DNA of 15,905 nt from Tritrichomonas foetus (Eukaryota > Parabasalia > Tritrichomonadida > Tritrichomonadidae), in contig MLAK01001037.1 in the NCBI GenBank assembly GCA_001839685.1, positions 221,289 through 237,193 of the forward strand, in the 5' to 3' direction. Under the pieces are notes generated by a model that was not told where the DNA came from, ran no database searches, and worked only from the letters and a program-made list of their open reading frames with translations. Below, one piece after another: positions 1 to 6,061 of this stretch (positions within the stretch are counted from its first letter, which is position 1; every line of letters starts with the position of its first letter). The position numbers and the translations under genes were made by a program.

Positions 1-292
1 ATTATTTAATTGTAATCCTATTAATAATATATAAATATTATAATTTAAAAATCAAGATACAGAGAAAACCAAATCCAAAAAAAAATTGTGAGAAAAAAAT
101 AAACCCCACAGAAATTTCTGAGAATTATTGAGATAAAAAGTGATTTTATAGCATTAATATCTTGATTATTTCTTATCATAAATCGTGCTTTTTATTATCA
201 TATGACCCTCCATCGAAAATTATAATGTTTTCCAAAATACAAAAATGAAGTATAAAAAAAATATTAATAATTTTGATATAAATAAAAAAAAT
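1..292. other. AT-rich intergenic DNA, left edge
   Basis: No coding segment, RNA gene or clear repeat was found here. The stretch is rich in A and T runs. It lies downstream of the minus-strand open frame that stops at 293, so it may contain that unit's 3' flank. Confidence 0.5.
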
Positions 293-508
293 TTAGGCAT
301 CAATGAGAAGATTACGAATGTTTTGCCATCTAAATGGCGAGTCATCAGAAAATTCACTTGGCATCGAGTCTGGAAAAAAACATATTGGATTCCATTTTTC
401 TTGATTTGGTCTTTCAATCGTTGTATCTGTATCCCTGCTTGAGAATGTGCTGTTGAGGACTGCCAGTCTATTTTCTTCATATACTAAAATTTTATGACAG
501 AAAAGATT
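293..508 (-). pseudogene. C-terminal coding fragment without a start codon (last exon or decayed gene)
   Basis: Read on the minus strand from 508, this frame is open for 71 codons and stops with TAA at 295-293. It follows an in-frame TGA and has no ATG before an internal methionine two thirds of the way along, so it is not a complete single-exon gene. The encoded peptide is compositionally complex, with stretches such as TIERPNQEKWNPICFFPDS and SPFRWQNIRNLL, and looks far more like real protein than the overlapping 86-codon ATG frame at 220-480, which ends in a low-complexity Phe/Ile/Leu run. A possible 3' splice site (TTTTAG) lies at about 484-489, just inside the fragment. I do not recognise the family. 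It could be the last exon of a gene whose upstream exons lie at about 600-900, or a 5'-broken pseudogene. Confidence refers to this having been protein-coding. Confidence 0.45.
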
Positions 509-595
509 TCAATACATTCATATTTGTCAAATGGAAATTGAATTAATTCAACATCACTGAGTTAAAACTATCAAAATTTTCGCGATTTTTAATTA

Positions 596-900
596 AAAAT
601 CGATAGAAGAAGTGTAAATAGAATTATGGGAAGCAGTATTATAATCTTTGTGATTCTTGGAAAAAAAGCTTCTCACAATTTTTTTTTAGGCTTTCTCCAA
701 AATCGCTCTTTTTTCGGTTTAATTGTTGCAAAATTTCAAAACTATGAATAAATATGGCTCATAACTATAAAAAATAGATTTAACAATTGACTGAAAGCTG
801 TTCACCCGAAAACTGAAACAATAGCTTCTTCAGAATCATTTTCGAAATATTTTTGAATTCGGCCATTTGCGAAGTTTGCGATAAGGGAAATTTCCGTCAT
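596..900 (-). pseudogene. Frame-shifting open segments upstream of the 293-508 fragment
   Basis: Reading the minus strand from the ATG at 900-898 gives 32 protein-like codons starting MTEISLIANF, ending with TGA at 804-802. Other open segments follow and overlap in changing frames: 829-722, 758-642 and 685-596, each 30-39 codons between stops, containing strings such as RKKSDFGESLKKN. The next clear frame is 508-293. This would fit a decayed gene with several frameshifts, or a gene cut by small introns. Removing 23 bases at 813-791 (GT...CAG) would join the first two segments in frame, but its 5' end (GTTTTC) does not resemble the GTATGC site seen in the GTPase gene. Chance open frames of this length are not rare in AT-rich DNA, so this is only a hint. 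Confidence 0.25.
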
Positions 901-1025
901 TCTTTTAGCTATTTGGGTTTTGATTTTTGACTGATGGTATTAAGTAATACTGATGATAAGGATCATTTTAGTGATTTCGTACGTTAAGACTATTTGGTTT
1001 GTATACATCTATTTTATAAAATATA

Positions 1026-1044
1026 CAGTGAAGAATCTTCACTG
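1026..1044. repeat. 19-base palindrome (9-bp arms, 1-base centre)
   Basis: CAGTGAAGA and its exact reverse complement TCTTCACTG flank a single A. Part of the arm (ACAGTGAA / TTCACTGA) recurs as a wider-spaced inverted repeat at 4418-4472, also upstream of a plus-strand gene. Function unknown; it could be a protein-binding site. Confidence 0.5.
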
Positions 1045-1047
1045 AAG

Positions 1048-1149
1048 ATGAATATCATTTTATCAACTGTACAACAAGTTTTTCGTGCTATTTCTTATAA
1101 CTATAATCTAATTGATGTCAAACTCTTCGATATTGATGAAGATTTGTGA
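1048..1149 (+). CDS. Possible 33-aa small ORF
   Basis: An ATG at 1048 opens 33 codons ending in TGA at 1147-1149. The peptide begins MNIILSTVQQVFRAI and ends in an acidic DIDEDL, and it looks somewhat protein-like. A TCACT, fitting the trichomonad initiator pattern TCA-pyrimidine-A/T, lies nine bases before the ATG, but it also forms the right arm of the palindrome at 1026-1044. Random open frames of this size are expected in this DNA, so the call is weak. Confidence 0.15.
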   Translation: MNIILSTVQQVFRAISYNYNLIDVKLFDIDEDL

Positions 1150-1488
1150 GTTGTTGATACGATTACAGTAGATTACTAACATGAATAATTTTTTTTTATC
1201 TATAGAATTTTCTGAGAATTATTGTGTTAGTACTCAAATTTTTCGGTGAAATTGAAAAGTAATTGCTTGTTAATGCAGAAATCGTATTTTCAGAAAACAT
1301 AAAAAATGTTAACTCTGGTGATAATCACACTTTACTTAATACTTGAATCTTTATCGTCAATTGACCAATAAATTATCCAAAACTGATTATTTGCTGAAAA
1401 TAATCCTACTTTTTTAACAATCGGCAGATTGAACACTTCAAATTTAAACACATTGAATTTGATTCAAAACTTTCATTCAATTTTCATT

Positions 1489-1494
1489 TCATTT
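1489..1494 (+). promoter_or_regulatory. Initiator-like element (TCATTT)
   Basis: TCATTT matches the trichomonad initiator pattern TCA-pyrimidine-A/T, with the A at 1491 as presumed +1. This gives an 8-base leader before the ATG at 1499, in line with the very short leaders of trichomonad mRNAs. Similar boxes at 1473-1478 and 1484-1489 could serve as alternative start points. It supports the choice of the ATG at 1499. Confidence 0.55.
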
Positions 1495-1498
1495 AACA

Positions 1499-2803
1499 AT
1501 GGATTTCTTTTTGGTGTTTATTGTTTTCATCAAATCCTGTGATTTTGAAATCAATGGAACTTTCAATCAAAGATATAATCAAACATTAGACAAAGGTCAA
1601 CAAATCTGTATCAGAAATATTATTTCTAAAAATCAAAATAACGTTTCTACCAAAAATAACCAAGTGGGACTTTATTTTCCAAACGATCCACGCAATACTG
1701 CTTTTTCTTCCACCAAAAAATACTTCGTATTGAATGATTTGGAAATAATGGTTAAATCGAAAGATGGAAAAAAGATCAAATCATTGGAATTGTTTGAATC
1801 TTATGGATCAGAAAACGTTCAAATTTTTGGAGCCAATAAGCCTTTCTTTGCACTTTTCCCATCTAAATCTGACATTTACATTGTTTCCACCAAATCTCAA
1901 ACACTTTCATTTTCTCTATTTTCTATTAACGAAAACTGTGAAAATATAGAAATTTACCAAAATCAATACGAATCTTTGATTTTTAGTGGAGATTCAATTG
2001 ATGATAATAAAAAATTGAAATCAAAAGTTCCAAAATGTATTTTAGTTGAACCTGATAGTGATATTTCTGTTGAAGTTGCAGCTACTTTCCCTCAAAATAA
2101 AGTTAATTGTCAAGTAAATGATGAAAAAGTTGATTTACTCTCGAGTGAATTTTCAAAAAATTATTCAGTTCCACTATCAATTTTTGTGGTTGCTGATGAA
2201 TTAAGTGAAGCATCAGGATTATCTCAAAATGAATATTATAAAATCAATATCACTTATACAGGTGAATCATTGTTACCTGATAATAATCAAACTGAATCTC
2301 CAAGTATTCCTTCACCAACACCCACAGCTACTGAAGAAATGCCCATTTTTATGGTTTTCTCACGATTTGCAGTTTCTGTTACAGTTGCTATTGGGTTTGG
2401 AATTGTGATTTTGGTAATGGCAGCAATTTTCGTTTACTATCGAAGAAACCAAGAAATGGTAGAAGACCCAAATAATTCACCAGCCCTTCAAACCAGAAAC
2501 AATAATAACAATCACAATCATCATCATGAAAATAACCACAGAATTGAAGGGATTGAAGATACACCTTATGTCATAAAAGCACCTGATTTTAGTGAAGAAT
2601 TAGATCCTGAAATGCCGAAAGAGAAAATTGACGAGAAATCAGAAGATATTTCACAAGTTGATCCTTATGGAATAGATGAAAATAAACAAGAAGAAGTCAT
2701 TGAATTGACAGTACATGAAGAAGATGAAAAAGGCGCAAAGAGAAGAGAAAAAGAAAAAATTAAGGCTAATCCTTATGATTACGAAACAGATGAATGTGTG
2801 TAA
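1499..2803 (+). CDS. Type I single-pass membrane protein, probable surface protein
   Basis: The 434-aa product has a short hydrophobic signal peptide (residues 1-12), a Ser/Asn-rich ectodomain of about 265 residues with N-glycosylation sequons at N19, N27, N48, N221, N250 and N263, a Pro/Ser/Thr stalk (about 266-278), one membrane segment (about 290-314) followed by an RR stop-transfer, and a charged cytoplasmic tail of about 120 residues with an Asn/His run (334-347) and an acidic C-terminus ending near NPYDY. The ectodomain contains no leucine-rich repeats or other fold I can name, so ligand and role are unknown. The layout is that of a cell-surface or endomembrane receptor; the tail could recruit cytoplasmic partners. 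The start is supported by a TCATTT box 8 bases upstream. The gene converges on the GTPase gene and is followed by an A/T-rich flank with TAAA motifs. Confidence 0.85.
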   Translation: MDFFLVFIVFIKSCDFEINGTFNQRYNQTLDKGQQICIRNIISKNQNNVSTKNNQVGLYFPNDPRNTAFSSTKKYFVLNDLEIMVKSKDGKKIKSLELFESYGSENVQIFGANKPFFALFPSKSDIYIVSTKSQTLSFSLFSINENCENIEIYQNQYESLIFSGDSIDDNKKLKSKVPKCILVEPDSDISVEVAATFPQNKVNCQVNDEKVDLLSSEFSKNYSVPLSIFVVADELSEASGLSQNEYYKINITYTGESLLPDNNQTESPSIPSPTPTATEEMPIFMVFSRFAVSVTVAIGFGIVILVMAAIFVYYRRNQEMVEDPNNSPALQTRNNNNNHNHHHENNHRIEGIEDTPYVIKAPDFSEELDPEMPKEKIDEKSEDISQVDPYGIDENKQEEVIELTVHEEDEKGAKRREKEKIKANPYDYETDECV

Positions 2804-3226
2804 TATAGATAAATATAAAGCCTACCATTTTAGATTCATGAATTTAATCATACTTTTTTTAACTTCTATTTTTGTTTAGATAAGATTTCTATGTATCCTT
2901 TCGTTGGTGTTTTAGTTTTCCTTTGACTCTGGCTTGATTATATCGTTCTAAATCATTATATTATTTTAATCATGACATTGTTCTAAATCATGTATTGTTC
3001 AAAATCATGTATTGTTCTAAATTATTCATGAATAAATTTGCAATACGAATTGGATTACAATATGAATTATTAGATTCCTTTATACCCTTTGAGCAAGATT
3101 AGCTGAGCTATTTTTAATTTACACAAAAGAGGACTCTTATAAACACCTGAAAAAAATAAATTGTCATGTTTTTTGAATGATTCTTTAAAACAAACAAAAA
3201 ATATATCTAACCTTAACATAAATAGA
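2804..3226. other. Convergent intergenic region
   Basis: This is the 3' flank shared by the membrane protein gene and the minus-strand GTPase gene. It contains the 17-base tandem repeat at 2977-3027. No additional coding frame or RNA gene was recognised. Confidence 0.5.
2977..3027. repeat. 17-base tandem repeat, three adjacent copies
   Basis: The unit ATTGTTCTAAATCATGT occurs at 2977-2993, then with one change at 2994-3010, then with a diverged end at 3011-3027. A partial related copy (CGTTCTAAATCATTA) lies upstream at about 2944-2958. It sits between convergent genes, so it is probably a simple slippage-derived minisatellite with no coding role. Confidence 0.8.
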
Positions 3227-3774
3227 CTATTTACTCTTAATTGATGATCTTAGCCATTTGATGCTATCTATTATGCCATCTCCTGTTTTTGCAGAGATTT
3301 CCACAATTTGAGTATTTTGCTTAATTGAACGAACATCAAGCCCCTGAGTAAGATCATCTATCGTTAATGCATTTTCAGCCTCATGCTTGTTTGACAAAAT
3401 CAAAACAGGCAAATTTTTACTCAAAGCTTGTTCACGAAGGATTTGAGAAATTTCAGATTTCAATTTTGGTAGCAGCTCTGTGTTTGATGCATCTACAACA
3501 AAAATTAATGCTTTTGCATTCTCAAAATAATGTCGCCATAATGGCCTGCATTTTTCCGGTCCTCCAAGATCCCAAACGCATACATCATATCCATTACAGT
3601 TAAGCATTTCTGTGGAAAATCCTTTGGTTTGGAAAACTTTGATTTCTTCATCGCCCTTCAGATAATTCACTGGAATTAGAAAAAATTAAGCATACAGATT
3701 TCACTTTTACCTGCACCTGGAAATCCCAGCATAAGAAAGCTTGGATTTTTTACTTTAGCTGGCCCGCAGCCCAT
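3227..3774 (-). CDS. Arf/Arl-family small GTPase, two exons with a 26-base intron
   Basis: Exon 1 is 3774-3696 and exon 2 is 3669-3227; the spliced product is 173 aa, close to the usual Arf/Arl length. Exon 1 starts MGCG, giving a myristoylatable Gly2 next to Cys3, and carries the P-loop GFPGAGKS (17-24). Exon 2 carries the switch I Thr within QTKGF (40-44), the WDLGG switch II motif (59-63), RPLWRHYF (68-75), NKHE (120-123) and SAK (152-154). Without splicing exon 1 runs into TAA and exon 2 lacks both a start and a P-loop; splicing restores the Arf pattern GAGKSEILNYLK exactly. Arf-family GTPases recruit coats and tethers to membranes. This copy is atypical: the catalytic switch II Gln is replaced by Pro64 (DLGGPEK), switch I has Lys where Arf has Ile, and G4 is NKHE rather than NKxD. 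It is probably a divergent Arl with slow or no intrinsic hydrolysis; its exact subfamily cannot be set here. Confidence 0.9.
3670..3695 (-). other. Predicted 26-base spliceosomal intron
   Basis: On the minus strand the intron begins GTATGC, has a T-run, and ends CTAATTCCAG, which offers a branch-like CTAAT only a few bases before the AG. It falls in phase 1 inside the P-loop region. Other GT choices (3710-3709 or 3705-3704) also join in frame but delete part of GKS, so the Arf alignment picks this one. Its size agrees with the class of very short introns known from trichomonads. Splicing itself is inferred. Confidence 0.85.
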
Positions 3775-4417
3775 CTTTCTAAAAATTCTGAAATTACGAT
3801 CGTCATCATTCAACGTTTTCAGAAAACCGGCACAGAAAAATTGTGATTAACACAATATTTTATGAAGATAATTGTCCGATTAATTCCTTTTCAGTAGCTT
3901 TTTATTTGTCTATGTCAACACTATTTTATTGAATTCTCATATGTCATTTCACGAAGATAAAAACTCAGTGCGACCATATAATATCACAAAAAGTTAAAAT
4001 TTTAGTTTGATTGTATCAAATTAAAAACGTGTTTCATATGTGTTTTCATTGCTTATATACTTACTATGATATATTATGAACATGTTAGACACAATTTTCA
4101 TATAATATTATATATTTTGTTTCCATGAGCTAATCATATTTAGCATGTAAAAAATGAAACATCTTTTAATTCATAACATTGATAGCTGTCAAATGGGTAT
4201 GTCATATTTGAAAATGAAATATATCAAATAGTTTTCATAATAGTCAGATTTCATATTGATTGATTTCCACGCTCATTTTTTTAAAATAATATTGCTATGA
4301 TCTCATAAAGTAGGCTACAATGATTTGATAGATTTTCCATTTCGATGGCAAAAATGCATTCAGTCCTGGATCATGTCACCAATAATTGTTAGGCCAAATT
4401 AAAGTACGACCAGTTTT

Positions 4418-4472
4418 ACAGTGAACACTTATCGTTAATTTGACGTTGCATTTGACCTTTGATGTTCACTGA
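4418..4472. repeat. Inverted repeat, 9-bp arms, 35-base spacer
   Basis: CAGTGAACA at 4419-4427 is the exact reverse complement of TGTTCACTG at 4463-4471. The outer arm sequence ACAGTGAA/TTCACTGA is the same as in the palindrome at 1026-1044. It lies about 250 bases upstream of the gene at 4719 and could be a regulatory site or a weak stem-loop. Confidence 0.45.
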
Positions 4473-4706
4473 CACGATCATCCCCCTTGACCACACATCT
4501 AAAAAATAAAGTAATTAATTCATTTATAATGTTGAAAGAACTCTTATTGCATTACATTATCAATGATAATATCTATCCCGAAATATTTCAGGTGAGGATG
4601 GCAGTATTCACCATCTCCATGATTATTCTGCCACTATTAAATTTTTCAAAATTTTCAGACAACTCTCTCAATTTTCATTGAAATTACTTTCAATACTCAT
4701 TACATT

Positions 4707-4712
4707 TCATTT
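4707..4712 (+). promoter_or_regulatory. Initiator-like element (TCATTT)
   Basis: TCATTT with the A at 4709 as presumed +1 gives a 10-base leader to the ATG at 4719, matching trichomonad initiator spacing. A second match, TCATTA, lies at 4697-4702. It supports the start chosen for the downstream gene. Confidence 0.55.
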
Positions 4713-4718
4713 TATTTT

Positions 4719-5684
4719 ATGGAAATTTTAGGAAACACAATCACTGCTCTTGTTGAAAACGATACAAGATCATTATTAGAATTGGCCAATAAAATTAATA
4801 CTGACTCAGAGGCCTTTAAAACAATGGTCACAGCAGAATCATCTGCATCACTTAGCAAAACATTTTCTGATAAAGAAGTCATTGCTGATAAAGCTGTTGA
4901 TGTATTTTTGAATTCATTTATTGCAATGAAAAAAATTGGTCTAGACGATGGAACCATTGATAATTTAATTCGTGCTAAACTCACAAACTGGAGTGGAGAA
5001 GTTCATGAATCTGTTGCAAAATATCCATTTGAAATTCATATTACAGCAGAGATTCCAAAAGATGAACCATATGAAAATTATATCGAAAAGTTTGCGAAAA
5101 CTTGCTCTGATGCAAAAGTTAAACCAATTATGCTTGATTTACAAAGCCAGTCAAATGAGCATGTTATGAATGATGCAACAACATCTAGCAAAATATTTGG
5201 TACTGAAAAAGAAGCTTTTCATGAAGTTGAACGTATTTGCAATTGTCTCGAATCATATAATTTCCATGTTATAAGGAAGAAAATCGAAACAGCAATTTGG
5301 TATGAAAAAGCTCAATCAAAAGATCTCGAAAATGGTAATTATTTCGAATGCCATGTTGGTTTGTTAATCCCAGAAAATAATTACACAGAATCAATGAACA
5401 AATTAAGCGAATTATGCAAGAAACATTCCGCGCATTTATCAAGAAATACAATGAAACGTGCAGATAGCGGAAATATTGTTCAAATGGCAACAATTCGAAC
5501 TTATGAATCACCAAACCCTGAACAAGTGTCACATCGTAAATTCTTTGAAAATCATATTGAAGCTTTCGCAAATGATTTGACAGAATCTGGTTTTGAATAT
5601 GAAAAACTCGTTTATGAATTTGCACTTTATGACACACGAAATTCACATGATAAAGCTTGGTTAGATTCCAGCAAAGCTGCCTAA
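4719..5684 (+). CDS. Conserved-looking protein of unknown function with a duplicated domain
   Basis: The 321-aa soluble protein has no signal peptide or membrane segment. An N-terminal helical part (1-100) is followed by two similar units. Unit A (about 103-196) begins FEIHITAEIP and ends in an aromatic ETAIWYEKA; unit B (about 208-306) begins FECHVGLLIP and ends in EFALYDTRN. Shared positions include FE-x-H at 104-107 and 209-212, IP at 112-113 and 217-218, and Cys at 129 and 233, which suggests an internal duplication of an alpha/beta domain. Motifs such as AHLSRN (238-243) and MATIRTYES (256-264) look conserved, but I cannot attach a reaction to them. Function is unknown. A TCATTT box 10 bases upstream and TAAA at the stop codon support both gene ends. 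It converges on the BTB gene. Confidence 0.8.
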   Translation: MEILGNTITALVENDTRSLLELANKINTDSEAFKTMVTAESSASLSKTFSDKEVIADKAVDVFLNSFIAMKKIGLDDGTIDNLIRAKLTNWSGEVHESVAKYPFEIHITAEIPKDEPYENYIEKFAKTCSDAKVKPIMLDLQSQSNEHVMNDATTSSKIFGTEKEAFHEVERICNCLESYNFHVIRKKIETAIWYEKAQSKDLENGNYFECHVGLLIPENNYTESMNKLSELCKKHSAHLSRNTMKRADSGNIVQMATIRTYESPNPEQVSHRKFFENHIEAFANDLTESGFEYEKLVYEFALYDTRNSHDKAWLDSSKAA

Positions 5685-5685
5685 A
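5682..5685 (+). terminator. Stop codon overlapping a TAAA poly(A) signal
   Basis: The TAA stop is followed by A, forming TAAA, the tetranucleotide used as a poly(A) signal in Trichomonas, where it often overlaps the stop codon. Assignment is by analogy. Confidence 0.4.
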
Positions 5686-6058
5686 GTGTTAAATGATTAT
5701 AGTATTCAATTCTAACTAAACATTTATTCACAAATTTTTTATCTATTGACTTATTTATTTCAGTTATTTGTTGATTGATAAAGTTGAATTTTGGTGTATT
5801 TTTGAGTTATCAAGAAACGAAAAACATTCATACTCACTGATAGAATGACTATTTTGCGAATAAGCGTCTGAATAATGAAATAAAATGAATTAAAGTATCA
5901 AATTTCTTAGAAATTTATTCAAATACTTTGAAAAAGTGAAATATCATCAACTTTTTCTATCCATCATGATTTATTTACATCAAGCCTTATTTTCACCATT
6001 TATATCACTGGTAATTAAAAATCATGGTTTTTATTGTTTTCAGCTACCTAAATTTTAT
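5685..6058. other. Convergent intergenic region
   Basis: This is 3' flank between the 321-aa protein gene and the minus-strand BTB gene. A short hairpin-like AAATTTC-TTA-GAAATTT sits near 5899-5915. Nothing else was recognised. Confidence 0.5.
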
Positions 6059-6061
6059 TTA
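6058..6061 (-). terminator. Stop codon overlapping a TAAA poly(A) signal
   Basis: On the minus strand the TAA stop continues as TAAATAAAA, giving a TAAA that overlaps the stop and a second one directly after it. This matches the trichomonad poly(A) arrangement. Confidence 0.4.

Larger units (their letters stand above)
901..1498. other. Intergenic region upstream of the type I membrane protein gene
   Basis: This region holds a 19-base near-palindrome (1026-1044), one small open frame (1048-1149, 33 codons, + strand) and initiator-like boxes just before the gene at 1499. A GTGAGT at 1146 and TATAG at 1201-1205 could be imagined as an intron, but splicing them adds only two codons before a stop. 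No tRNA, rRNA or mobile element was seen. Confidence 0.5.
3775..4718. other. Long divergent intergenic region
   Basis: This gap of about 940 bases separates the divergent GTPase and 321-aa protein genes, so both promoters should lie here. Most is featureless AT-rich DNA. A block at about 4340-4640 is richer in G and C and contains an inverted repeat (4418-4472) plus short stop-free stretches on the minus strand (for example WQNNHGDGEYCHPHLKYF from about 4636 downward) that could be remnants of a decayed gene. No recognised family or RNA gene was found. Confidence 0.45.

Noticed and set aside
77..94. 18-base match, inverted, to 670-687 and a nearby 16-base direct match (115-130 with 1209-1224)
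   Set aside because: Half of the first is an A-run, and matches of this length are expected by chance in DNA this AT-rich; no transposon ends or target duplications were seen.
220..480. 86-codon minus-strand ATG frame
   Set aside because: Its second half is low-complexity Phe/Ile/Leu translated from AT-rich DNA, and another frame over the same bases (293-508) reads as a far more complex protein.
1146..1205. GTGAGT...TATAG as a 60-base intron after the small ORF at 1048
   Set aside because: Joining the flanks gives only two more codons before a stop, so nothing is gained.
4487..4681. 64-codon plus-strand frame before the 321-aa gene
   Set aside because: It begins with TTG, not ATG, and has no recognisable features; the clear initiator box and ATG lie downstream.
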